From an uncultured Bacteroidales bacterium (GTDB lineage Bacteria; Bacteroidota; Bacteroidia; Bacteroidales; Muribaculaceae), in the NCBI GenBank assembly GCA_902768435.1, contig CACXLJ010000007.1, positions 62,001 to 126,000 on the forward strand: a stretch of DNA of 64,000 nucleotides. Reading direction: 5' to 3'. The notes beneath the pieces are model-generated. The model saw only the letters and a list, made by a program, of their open reading frames with translations, was not told where the DNA came from and searched no databases. Of this stretch, positions 25,843 to 34,007 are shown in pieces. Position numbers and translations under genes: made by a program. Every line of letters starts with the position of its first letter. Within the stretch, counting starts at the first letter, position 1.

Positions 25843-27294
25843 CTATTTCACTGAATGCGAATAATCTCGCCAAGGTGTGAACACCACAAGAATCTCGATG
25901 ATGACTCCGTAATAAAACGCATCGCCAGGCAGCGACAGGAATTTTGCCGCAAGCATAGCCACAACGCCAATGACCATGGCAAGCAAGATGCGGCGCTGGC
26001 CAAACCGCCCACGCATCCACAGGGCAAAGCACAGCGGCAACAATATGGAAACAGCCCGCAGTCCCAGCGAGAGGAAGCCCAAATCGTTGATGAAAGTGTT
26101 GCTGCACAACAGGGCTATCACAACGGCAATCACCAGTACCACAGCAATTGACAGCCTCATGAGCAAGAGCTGCGAATAGCGCGCGGCACGGCGTGTGAGA
26201 TTGCCATATACATCACGCACCAGGATGGTAGCCACGCCCAGCGAAAGACCACTGGCACAGCCCATGATGTTGATGAGCAAGGTGCCCAGCATAATGCCGC
26301 CCAGCCATGCCGGCAAGTGCTGCAAGATGAATGCAGGGAAAGCCTGGGCTGTGTTTTCGATGACCCCAACGCCATGCGGCAAAACTCCGCCTGCCGCCTG
26401 AATGGCCTGGAACTCGTCGGCAGTGACATAGTGCCCGCGCATGTAGATGCCCACCATGGTGCATGCCGCACCGATGACGGGCAGGCAGATGGCACAAATC
26501 AAGGCGCCGCGACGGGCATGGTGCGTTGATGCCGCCGACCAGATGCACTGCGCATAGGTCTGCGTAGAAACCACGCCCAAAATAAGCGACAGGCAGCCTC
26601 CTAAATCTTTGAAAAAACCTCGCGCCACCAGACTGCCATAACGCTGATGAATAGCCTCGGCATCGGTCAAGCCGTTGAGATCACCCAAGGCTGTCGACTG
26701 ATAGATGCCCTCGACCCCATCGCGCAGTCCCGAGAAACCGTCGGCCATGTGCCACACAATCACACCGGCCGCCAGCGAACTCAAGTAGAGCAAGAGCATC
26801 TTCACGATGCCGCTCACGCCCGCACTGCGAATGCCGCCAAACAACACAAACAGCATGATGAACACAGCACCCGCCACCGAAGCCCAAAGCATGGGGATGG
26901 AGAAGAAACTGCTGATCATGGCGCCCGACGAGAGCACCTGCGACACGATGCTGATGAAGATGCCCACCATGCACAACACCGAGCCCAAGGTGCTGCAGCC
27001 ACTGCGGCGCAACGGCCCAGCATAGACATAGCCCAGCAACAATGAACCAATGGCAGCACCCAAGGTGAACCACCAGGCCGACAGGCCGTAGCAGAACGCC
27101 AACTGTGCCGTTCCGATGGTCGACTGACCACCCGCCATGGTCCCGAGCAGGGCACCACCCACAAGCCAAGTGCGCGATGTGCCACCTGTGATGAAGCCAT
27201 GCGCATCGGTGACTTTTCGCCCCGACCACCAACTCACCACGAGCAACAAAGCCACAGTGAGCAAAACACCTAAGATGTGAACCGATGTTATCAT
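25843..27294 (-). CDS. Sodium:solute symporter (SSS) family protein
   Basis: 483 residues with about 13 hydrophobic segments. Family features: an N-terminal W-W-S-G-R-K loop, G-G-T-S-R-T-W-L-V-G-G-A-L-L-G-T in helix 1-2 where the Na+ site lies, and a helix 8 region G-L-S-L-G-V-A-T-I. SSS proteins import sugars, amino acids, nucleosides or vitamins with Na+; the substrate cannot be read from the sequence and no metabolic gene is adjacent. The start at 27294 is 32 bases downstream of a good promoter that belongs to the duplicated 76-base cassette. Confidence 0.88.
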   Translation of the reverse strand: MITSVHILGVLLTVALLLVVSWWSGRKVTDAHGFITGGTSRTWLVGGALLGTMAGGQSTIGTAQLAFCYGLSAWWFTLGAAIGSLLLGYVYAGPLRRSGCSTLGSVLCMVGIFISIVSQVLSSGAMISSFFSIPMLWASVAGAVFIMLFVLFGGIRSAGVSGIVKMLLLYLSSLAAGVIVWHMADGFSGLRDGVEGIYQSTALGDLNGLTDAEAIHQRYGSLVARGFFKDLGGCLSLILGVVSTQTYAQCIWSAASTHHARRGALICAICLPVIGAACTMVGIYMRGHYVTADEFQAIQAAGGVLPHGVGVIENTAQAFPAFILQHLPAWLGGIMLGTLLINIMGCASGLSLGVATILVRDVYGNLTRRAARYSQLLLMRLSIAVVLVIAVVIALLCSNTFINDLGFLSLGLRAVSILLPLCFALWMRGRFGQRRILLAMVIGVVAMLAAKFLSLPGDAFYYGVIIEILVVFTPWRDYSHSVK

Positions 27295-27325
27295 TGATTC
27301 TGGTAGGTTTTTCGATTTGCGGGTG

Positions 27326-27356
27326 CAAAATTACAGATTATTTGTCTAACAACAAA
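27326..27356 (-). promoter_or_regulatory. Promoter of the SSS symporter gene
   Basis: Minus strand: TAATTTTG (27333-27326), 19-base spacer, TTTG (27356-27353). The -33 element is in the T-run of the preceding terminator. Confidence 0.7.
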
Positions 27357-27387
27357 AAGACCGGGAGACAAATGTGATGTCTCCCAG
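27351..27387 (-). terminator. Intrinsic terminator of the POT gene at 27450
   Basis: Perfect arms GGGAGACA (27363-27370) and TGTCTCCC (27378-27385), 7-base loop, minus-strand T-run. Confidence 0.8.
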
Positions 27388-27449
27388 CCTTGATGAGTAT
27401 TATTCAGAAAAATGCAACAAGTGTCGCACCCTGCATAACCAGATGTGGA

Positions 27450-29000
27450 TTATTTTGCCACCTTCTCGAGGCGCTTGAGCATTGAGAACATAAAGATTGC
27501 CGCTATGACACACAAAGCGATGAGGATTGCCCAGTTGTACATGAGCGGTATTTTGTTCCACAGTGTTGATGGTATAGAGCTCAAATAGTTACCAATAGCT
27601 GTAGCCACGAACCAGCCACCCATCATGACGCCCTTGTATTTGGGCGGAGCCACTTTCGACACGAAGCTGATGCCCATGGGAGAAAGGAACAGCTCGGCAA
27701 TGGTGAGCGTGAAGTAGGTGCCAATAAGCCACGATGGCGAAAGAACGCTTTGCGTGTTATCACCCAGATCCATTGGAGATGTAAGGCCAATAGATGCAAG
27801 AGTTATAACACCAAATCCCACAGCAGCCAAGAGCATACCCCAGGCAATGCGGGCAGGAGCACTAATGGCGTGATTGCGTGCCGCAAGAATTCCGAAAAAG
27901 AGTATGCTGAACGGCGTGAGTGCCACCACAAAGAAGGGGTTAAACTGCTGGAAATCGCTCGGCTGAGCCATGGTGGGATTGTCCATTCCCATAAATAATG
28001 CTATTGCTATAGCCACAAGCGCCACAGTCGACACTCCACAAATGATGCGTGTCTTCTTGAGCTTGCTCTGGAATGTTGCAAAACCAGTGTAAACAGCCAG
28101 TGCAATTAATGCCAGAGAGAAAATGTTGAACCAGATGCGCATGCCTCCCGAGATAGAGAGATTGGTGTATTTCTTGGCAAAGAAAGTGAGCGCCGAACCA
28201 TTCTGGTGGAATGCCATCCAGAAGAAGATCACAACGGCAAACACGAGCAACAGTGCTGTAATGCGCTCTTTGGATTGAGCCGGTGTGAGTTCTTCCACAT
28301 TGGCATTGTTTTCTTTAGCCTGCTTAGCAGTCTTCATAGCGTCTTTAAACCAGCTCTTGCAAGCAAAATAGATAACAGCACTCAGCACAAGCGAAACACA
28401 AGCTACTCCAAAGCACAATCCATAGCCCCCATACAATGCTTGGAGGTATTCGGGCGAGAAGTTAGCGGCATCGTAGGTGAAGCCATAGTTGCTAAGATAT
28501 TGATTGGTTATCCACTTCGCCATTGAAGGGGCAAACATAGCACCAATGTTGATTGCCATGTAGAACAGCGAGAAAGCATCGTCGCGGCGGTCGGCATATT
28601 TGGGGTTGTCGTAGAGGTTGCCTATCATTACCTGCAAGTTGCCTTTAAACAGCCCCGTGCCGAGCGAAACACAAGCCAGACCGGCATACATGGTGACAAG
28701 TCCCATGGTGTCGGCCCCTGTGGGTATCGCCAGCCCCAAGTATCCCAAGAACATTGTTAACATACCGATGGTAACACATTTGCCGTATCCAATTTTGTCG
28801 GCAAGCATACCACCGAAAAGCGGTGCAAAATAAACTACTGCAAGAAAAATGGCATAAACCTGTCCTGCTTGTGCCTCGCTCCATCCGAATTTTGCTTGCA
28901 TAAACAGGGCAAAAATCGCAAGCATCGTGTAGTAGCCAAATCGTTCGCCAGTGTTGGCAAGCGCTAGGGCAAAGAGGCCTTTTGGTTGATTTTTGAACAT
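27450..29000 (-). CDS. POT/PTR2 family proton-dependent oligopeptide transporter (copy 1)
   Basis: 516 residues, about 14 membrane segments. POT signature near the N-terminus: N-T-G-E-R-F-G-Y-Y, then G-G-M-L-A-D-K in loop 2-3 and F-K-G-N-L-Q-V in helix 4. These carriers import di- and tripeptides with protons. In most POT proteins the helix-1 motif is E-x-x-E-R-F; here the first Glu is Asn, so proton coupling may differ. It is followed downstream by the SSS gene and preceded by a second POT gene of the same type; the two proteins are clearly divergent although their flanking control regions are nearly identical. Confidence 0.93.
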   Translation of the reverse strand: MFKNQPKGLFALALANTGERFGYYTMLAIFALFMQAKFGWSEAQAGQVYAIFLAVVYFAPLFGGMLADKIGYGKCVTIGMLTMFLGYLGLAIPTGADTMGLVTMYAGLACVSLGTGLFKGNLQVMIGNLYDNPKYADRRDDAFSLFYMAINIGAMFAPSMAKWITNQYLSNYGFTYDAANFSPEYLQALYGGYGLCFGVACVSLVLSAVIYFACKSWFKDAMKTAKQAKENNANVEELTPAQSKERITALLLVFAVVIFFWMAFHQNGSALTFFAKKYTNLSISGGMRIWFNIFSLALIALAVYTGFATFQSKLKKTRIICGVSTVALVAIAIALFMGMDNPTMAQPSDFQQFNPFFVVALTPFSILFFGILAARNHAISAPARIAWGMLLAAVGFGVITLASIGLTSPMDLGDNTQSVLSPSWLIGTYFTLTIAELFLSPMGISFVSKVAPPKYKGVMMGGWFVATAIGNYLSSIPSTLWNKIPLMYNWAILIALCVIAAIFMFSMLKRLEKVAK

Positions 29001-29097
29001 GGTTGATTGTTTTTAATCTGTTATTAATATGTATTGATGTTTCTGTTTTTTAACCGTAAAGCACATTTTGGGTAGGTTATGGCAAAAAGACCAGGTG

Positions 29098-29128
29098 CAA
29101 AATTACAGAATATTTGGCCAACAACAAA
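29098..29128 (-). promoter_or_regulatory. Promoter of POT copy 1
   Basis: Minus strand: TAATTTTG (29105-29098), 19-base spacer, TTTG (29128-29125). Confidence 0.7.
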
Positions 29129-29159
29129 AAGACCGGGAGACAAATGTGATGTCTCCCAG
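29123..29159 (-). terminator. Intrinsic terminator of POT copy 2
   Basis: Arms GGGAGACA (29135-29142) and TGTCTCCC (29150-29157) with minus-strand T-run; same as 27351-27387. Confidence 0.8.
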
Positions 29160-29213
29160 TCTTGATGAGATGTTATTTGAGATGCGTGGCACCAGGCCCC
29201 GCATCATGAGTGA

Positions 29214-30941
29214 TTACACTTCAGATGCCTGTTCTTCGGCACTACCCTCGGCAGGCAAGGTTTCGTCGGCAGGCTTGTCGCTTGTTACGCGCTCAAGCCA
29301 CTTGACCATGCCAACCATCACACCCATCGAAATGAGGCAGAAACCGGCAAACACTGCCCAGCACTGCCACTGATGCGGGAAGCTGTTAAGCATAGTAACA
29401 CCAAGGGCGATGAACAGATTGCCAATAGCTGTAGCGCACAACCACAAGCCCTGGCAGACACCTTGCAGGTGTGATGGAGCCACCTTTGACACGAATGACA
29501 GACCCAGCGGCGAAATGAACAGCTCGGCCACGGTGAGGAAGAAGTAAGTCACAATGAGCACCCACGGACCGGCTTTCATTGATTCCTTCATGGCTTCGGG
29601 CAATCCCTTGAATTCGGCACCCGAAGGATAACCATTAGCGGCTGAGATAGCGATGAGGAACAGATAGGCACATGCCGCCACAAACATACCTAGTGCAATT
29701 TTGCGAGGAGTGGAGATTTCTTTGCCATTTTTAGCCAGTGAAGCAAATATCATCATAATGATGGGCGTGAGCACAATCACAAAGAACGGGTTAATGCATT
29801 GCCAGATTTCAGGAGCAATAGAACTTGTATTACAGAAGTCGCGGGCAAACACCGAAAGCGACTGGCCATTCTGGTGGAACGAGAACCAGAAGAACACAGC
29901 TACGCCAAGCACGGCAAACAGAGCGTACATGCGTTGCTTAATCTCTTTGGCATCGGTTTTCACTTGATTCTTGCTAACAGAGGCAGCCTCTTTAATTTTC
30001 TTGATGGGGTTAGGCAGCGCTTTGCGAGTAGCCACGAAGATCAAGAATGATATGATCATGGCCAGAGCCGACGCAATAAACGAGTAATGCACACCGGTGT
30101 TGAAACTCTCAAGATAGTTAGTGCAGAAGTTTGCCATGTCGCCTACCTGCCCACCATCTATGATAGAACCCTGAGCAAGAGTGGTGAGGTTCTGCATGTC
30201 GTCGCCTTTCAGTGAGCCACTCAAGAAATTATGACACAGACGAGGAAGGTCGGCATTATAGATGAATCCGTCCAACTTCAGCATTGCGCTACGCAGCAAT
30301 GGAGCAACGAAGGGAGCAATCACACCGCCAATGTTGATGAACACATAGAAAATTTGGAAACCCGAGTCGCGACGAGCTTTTGCCTGAGCCAGCGCCTCAG
30401 GACCTTTCTTGGCAGCTTCGGCCTCAAAGTTGTCGTACATCTGACCCACAATAGCCTGCAGGTTACCCTTGAACAAACCGTTACCCACGGCAATCATGAA
30501 GAGGGCAAAACAGGTTAACACAAGTATCCAAGTAGGAACTGCACCGGGGTTGCCACCAAACACAGGTACCGACAGAATTATATAACCAGCCGCCATGACG
30601 AGGAGGCCGGCCATAATTGTGCCTTTATAGTTTTGCAACTTGTCGGCAACGATACCGCCAGGGAGGCTAAGAACGTAAATCGAGAAATAGAATATGGCAT
30701 AAATCCAGCCTGCAAGGTCATCGCTGATGCCAAACTTTGAGCACAAGAATAGCAGCAACACTGCATTCATGATGTAGTAGCCAAATCGTTCGCCCATGTT
30801 TGACAGGGCAGCTGAGATAAGGCCCTTGGGGTGTTTTCTCCTTGCCTCAATTATGTAGTAAACGAGGAAAGGCAAAACCACAATTAATATCGCAAGCAGC
30901 ATAGCCACCATGCGATTGTTGTTCCATAGATCTTGTAACAT
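29214..30941 (-). CDS. POT/PTR2 family proton-dependent oligopeptide transporter (copy 2)
   Basis: 575 residues, longer than its neighbour because of an N-terminal helix before the core (about 10-30) and extra loops at about 75 and 190-250. Core motifs: N-M-G-E-R-F-G-Y-Y near residue 50, P-G-G-I-V-A-D-K, F-K-G-N-L-Q-A-I, and F-S-F-H-Q-N-G-Q-S-L. As in the other copy, the first Glu of the usual E-x-x-E-R-F motif is Asn. It probably imports small peptides with a different preference from copy 1. The gap to sufE is 57 bases with no clear promoter, so it may be read through from sufE. Confidence 0.92.
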   Translation of the reverse strand: MLQDLWNNNRMVAMLLAILIVVLPFLVYYIIEARRKHPKGLISAALSNMGERFGYYIMNAVLLLFLCSKFGISDDLAGWIYAIFYFSIYVLSLPGGIVADKLQNYKGTIMAGLLVMAAGYIILSVPVFGGNPGAVPTWILVLTCFALFMIAVGNGLFKGNLQAIVGQMYDNFEAEAAKKGPEALAQAKARRDSGFQIFYVFINIGGVIAPFVAPLLRSAMLKLDGFIYNADLPRLCHNFLSGSLKGDDMQNLTTLAQGSIIDGGQVGDMANFCTNYLESFNTGVHYSFIASALAMIISFLIFVATRKALPNPIKKIKEAASVSKNQVKTDAKEIKQRMYALFAVLGVAVFFWFSFHQNGQSLSVFARDFCNTSSIAPEIWQCINPFFVIVLTPIIMMIFASLAKNGKEISTPRKIALGMFVAACAYLFLIAISAANGYPSGAEFKGLPEAMKESMKAGPWVLIVTYFFLTVAELFISPLGLSFVSKVAPSHLQGVCQGLWLCATAIGNLFIALGVTMLNSFPHQWQCWAVFAGFCLISMGVMVGMVKWLERVTSDKPADETLPAEGSAEEQASEV

Positions 30942-30998
30942 AATTAGTTAATTTATTAATAATTAAAAAATATAATGCTTTGGTTAATTTATCGACCA

Positions 30999-31436
30999 CT
31001 ATTGATTGTTTTGCTTTTCTTTTAGCGAAAAGGCGAGGGCGTAGGCACGGATTTGCTTGAGCATGGCGAGCAGACCGTTGCTGCGGGTGGGCGACAGATG
31101 GTCGTGCAGACCGATGGCGTCGATAAAGTAGAGGTCGGCATCAAGTATCTCTTGCGGGGTGCGGTCGCTGAGCACACGCACCAGCATAGAGATGATGCCC
31201 TTGACGATGATGGCGTCGCTGTCGGCCTGGAAGTGCACCTTGCCGTCGACATAATCGGCCTGGAGCCACACGCGGCTCTGGCAGCCGTCAATGAGGTTGT
31301 CGGGGGTTTTGTATTGCTCGTCGAGGGGCGGCACGGCGTTGCCCATGTCGATGATGAGCGCATAGCGGTCGAGCCAGTCGGTAAAACCGTCAAACTCTTC
31401 GATGATTTCGTCTTGAATATCGTTAATAGTATTCAT
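30999..31436 (-). CDS. sufE: SufE family sulfur acceptor protein
   Basis: 145 residues. SufE fold with the sulfur-accepting C52 in L-I-D-G-C-Q-S-R-V-W and the conserved C-terminal L-S-P-T-R-S-N-G-L-L-A-M-L. SufE takes persulfide sulfur from the cysteine desulfurase SufS and hands it to SufBCD. The suf operon itself lies 20 kb away (51227-56102), so this component is unlinked. Its promoter is at 31514-31544. Confidence 0.95.
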   Translation of the reverse strand: MNTINDIQDEIIEEFDGFTDWLDRYALIIDMGNAVPPLDEQYKTPDNLIDGCQSRVWLQADYVDGKVHFQADSDAIIVKGIISMLVRVLSDRTPQEILDADLYFIDAIGLHDHLSPTRSNGLLAMLKQIRAYALAFSLKEKQNNQ

Positions 31437-31513
31437 TGATTAGTTCTGGGTTATCACAAGGCGTTGTGTGCTGAAAATCAGCCTGTAACAGCCTCGTTTT
31501 ATGTTATAACCTA

Positions 31514-31544
31514 CAAAAATACTCATTTTTTTGCATTTTCACAA
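31514..31544 (-). promoter_or_regulatory. Promoter of sufE
   Basis: Minus strand: TATTTTTG (31521-31514), 20-base spacer, TTG (31544-31542). Confidence 0.6.
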
Positions 31545-31562
31545 CACTTGCGGGCCTAACCC

Positions 31563-31602
31563 CACAAAAAAACCGCTCACAGCCCTTGCTGCAAGCGGTT
31601 AT
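31563..31602 (-). terminator. Intrinsic terminator of the PpiD-like gene
   Basis: 12-base imperfect stem beginning AACCGCT and ending AGCGGTT; minus-strand run of seven T. Confidence 0.8.
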
Positions 31603-31638
31603 TTTCTATATACTTTTACCTTTTAGGGTAGCAGGTTA

Positions 31639-33771
31639 TCAATAGAACTTAGCAGAGTTGTTCTTCACCTTGGCCGAACCCATAATGGCCTGCGACATGC
31701 GGCGCGAACCATACTGCTGATCGTAGATGCCATACTGCATCATGAAACGAGAGTTGAGTTCTTCCTTCTTCATCTGGATGTTGCTGGGAGTGGTCTTGAG
31801 CACGCGATAAGCGTACACGCCATTGTTGCCCTTCCAGAAGTTCACGGTGCCAACCTTGCTGCCAGCCACGCGGCCAATGAGGCCACCGTCGCCTTCCATG
31901 CCGTTGGGCATCATGGGAGCGGTGTTCACGGTACCCATCTGGTCGTTACCGAAGGTCACCTCGGCAGTCTCCACTGTGGTACCCATAGCCTTGGCATAGC
32001 CAGCCACATCCTTAGCCTTGCCCTTGTACTGTTTTTCGAGCGCGTCGGCTTTCTTGATAGCGGTAGCACGAGCGGTGCAGAAGTCCTTGATTTCCTTCTC
32101 GCTCAGAGGCATGTATTCGTCGTCATAAGCCTTGTTCAGTGCCACAGCCAGCAGCACATCGTTGTTCTCGCGGAAGATGGGCGAAACAGCGCCTTCCTCG
32201 GCTTCCTTGTCAGAGAGCGCCCACTTGATGGCCTTGCGCGAATTCTCGATGCCTTGACCAGTCATGGGATCCTGAAGTTGAGGAGTAGCGGCGGTCACCA
32301 TAGCGTCCTTCACCTGATAACCGGCCTTGAGAGCGTTCTTCTTGAAGTTGGCGGCAGTCTTGTTCTTGTTCAAGAAGGCCTGGAACTTGTCGAGAGCGCC
32401 ATCGCGGGTTGCCTTGCTGGCCACAATCTCGTAGCTTGCAGTGCCCATGGTGGTGAACATTTGCGAAGAAGTCTTGGTGATGTTTACAAACAGAGCCTGC
32501 TTGGCATCGCCATTGAACTTGAAGTAGCCATTGCCAGCATTGGCAGTGAACTTGTTCTTGATTGAGTCGGGCAGGCCAGCGCTTTGCAGCTGCAGAGTCT
32601 GTGCTTCGGGAGCCACCTGCACGCCTTTCACCTTGCTCACATCCTTGCCAGCCTTGAGCATAGCAAGCACAGAGTCTTGGAGTTGCTTGTTGCCTTCAAC
32701 AGCCACAGCCATGTAGGTCACCGAGTCGGTGAGCACCTGACGGTCCTTTATTTTAAATAAGGTGTAGTTGTTGTCGGTAGTGGTCATGTGAGTAGAACCC
32801 ACGGCACCGCTGGTGATGTAAGCTGCCAGTGTGCTGTCGTTAGACTGCTGACCCATCTTCTTGGCATCAGAAACGGGAACAACTGCAGTCTGCACATTGC
32901 CGAACTCGCTCACATTGCGCAGTGAGTCGAGACCCTTCTCACCCTGGAGCAGCGCATAGGCGCGTGAAACCACGGCTTTGCCCTTTTGCAAATCGGCATT
33001 GCTGGGATCGAGGTTCACAGCGATGTAGCTGATTGAACGCATGGGATTGTCGAGCTTCCAGTACAATTCTTTGAACTTGTCATAGACAGCCTTGATCTCG
33101 GCCTCGGTGGGTTTGTATTTAGCATCGTCGAGCGAAGCGATTTCCTTCTTGGCATACTCCACTGTGAGCACATCCTTGGCCTCTTCTTGCATGGCAAGAC
33201 GGTCGATGTCGTTAGGCTGGATAGAGTTTTGCATCAAGAAGGCCAGTTTCTGGGCGCAACGGTTGTCGTAGATTTGCTTCTTGAGGTTGTTCCAGGGCCT
33301 GACGATCTGAACATAGAAGTCAGGCTGGCTCTGGATGAGCTTGTCGAGCTGCGAGGGCGACTGAATGTTCTGCCTGCCCTGCATCTGCTGTGCCACCTGC
33401 TGGGTGATTTGAATAGCATCCTGATTCTGGTCGAGCAGACGCATCATTTCCTCGTTGCTCACAGTGATGCCGGCTTTCTCGTATTCCTTCTCAAGGATTT
33501 TCTCGAACACCATCTGTTGCAAGAGTTGCTGCTGCTGAATAGCAGGATCCTGCTTGTCGGGGTTGTTTTGATTAGCTTGGTTAAGTTCGGTGAGACGGTT
33601 CTGGAATTCATGAATCTCGATTTTCTCGTCTCCCACTTTTGCTGCGGTAGTGTCATTAAAGAATGAACTTGATGCGCGCACGGCCTCTTCAAGAATGAAG
33701 GCGAGCAAGCCCGCACCAATCACAATGGTCAAAATCACAGCTCTTTTTCTAATTTTTTCTAGTGCTGCCAT
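31639..33771 (-). CDS. PpiD-like periplasmic chaperone / peptidyl-prolyl isomerase
   Basis: 710 residues with one N-terminal membrane anchor (about 11-30) after a basic stretch (K-I-R-K-R-A), then a SurA/PpiD-type N-terminal helical domain (V-G-D-E-K-I-E-I-H-E-F-Q-N-R) rich in Gln/Asn. The middle (about 240-370) aligns in position with the parvulin domain, but I cannot find a strong parvulin active-site pattern, so isomerase activity is doubtful. PpiD proteins sit at the Sec translocon exit and assist folding of exported proteins. The neighbouring barrel, TPR and Skp-like genes fit an envelope-biogenesis context. Confidence 0.87.
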   Translation of the reverse strand: MAALEKIRKRAVILTIVIGAGLLAFILEEAVRASSSFFNDTTAAKVGDEKIEIHEFQNRLTELNQANQNNPDKQDPAIQQQQLLQQMVFEKILEKEYEKAGITVSNEEMMRLLDQNQDAIQITQQVAQQMQGRQNIQSPSQLDKLIQSQPDFYVQIVRPWNNLKKQIYDNRCAQKLAFLMQNSIQPNDIDRLAMQEEAKDVLTVEYAKKEIASLDDAKYKPTEAEIKAVYDKFKELYWKLDNPMRSISYIAVNLDPSNADLQKGKAVVSRAYALLQGEKGLDSLRNVSEFGNVQTAVVPVSDAKKMGQQSNDSTLAAYITSGAVGSTHMTTTDNNYTLFKIKDRQVLTDSVTYMAVAVEGNKQLQDSVLAMLKAGKDVSKVKGVQVAPEAQTLQLQSAGLPDSIKNKFTANAGNGYFKFNGDAKQALFVNITKTSSQMFTTMGTASYEIVASKATRDGALDKFQAFLNKNKTAANFKKNALKAGYQVKDAMVTAATPQLQDPMTGQGIENSRKAIKWALSDKEAEEGAVSPIFRENNDVLLAVALNKAYDDEYMPLSEKEIKDFCTARATAIKKADALEKQYKGKAKDVAGYAKAMGTTVETAEVTFGNDQMGTVNTAPMMPNGMEGDGGLIGRVAGSKVGTVNFWKGNNGVYAYRVLKTTPSNIQMKKEELNSRFMMQYGIYDQQYGSRRMSQAIMGSAKVKNNSAKFY

Positions 33772-33863
33772 TAGTTATAATTAATTTGTTTTTTGTTATT
33801 TCAATTAATTTCGCCATAGCCGAACCGTGGTCATGATGGCCGATTCGGCTCAAATAAGCACGC

Positions 33864-33894
33864 AAAGATAGTAATTTTCAATTGAATGACAAAA
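33864..33894 (-). promoter_or_regulatory. Promoter of the PpiD-like gene
   Basis: Minus strand: TATCTTTG (33871-33864), 19-base spacer, TTTG (33894-33891). The -33 element overlaps the foot of the upstream gene's terminator hairpin. Confidence 0.7.
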
Positions 33895-33928
33895 TCCACC
33901 GCCATTTTTTCTTGGCAGTGGATTTTAT
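33888..33928 (-). terminator. Terminator hairpin of the beta-barrel gene
   Basis: 13-base arms (33892-33904, 33915-33927) with one mismatch and a 10-base loop; minus-strand tail is TTTTG. Confidence 0.65.
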
Positions 33929-34007
33929 AAAGTTATATATTTATCTGTTTTTCAGATGATTACAGCAAAAAGTGAGTAACCTCACCAAAAGTGACAGTTA
34001 TTTCACA

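Larger units (their letters stand above)
27322..27397. repeat. 76-base terminator-promoter cassette, copy 1
   Basis: Matches 29094-29169 at 72 of 76 bases. It contains the SSS promoter (27326-27356) and the terminator of the upstream POT gene (27351-27387). Confidence 0.85.
29094..29169. repeat. 76-base terminator-promoter cassette, copy 2
   Basis: Near-identical to 27322-27397. Contains the promoter of the POT gene at 27450 and the terminator of the POT gene at 29214. Confidence 0.85.

Noticed and set aside
31639..33771. Confirmed parvulin-type isomerase
   Set aside because: The region where the parvulin domain should be shows no clear active-site pattern, so only a PpiD-like chaperone is claimed.
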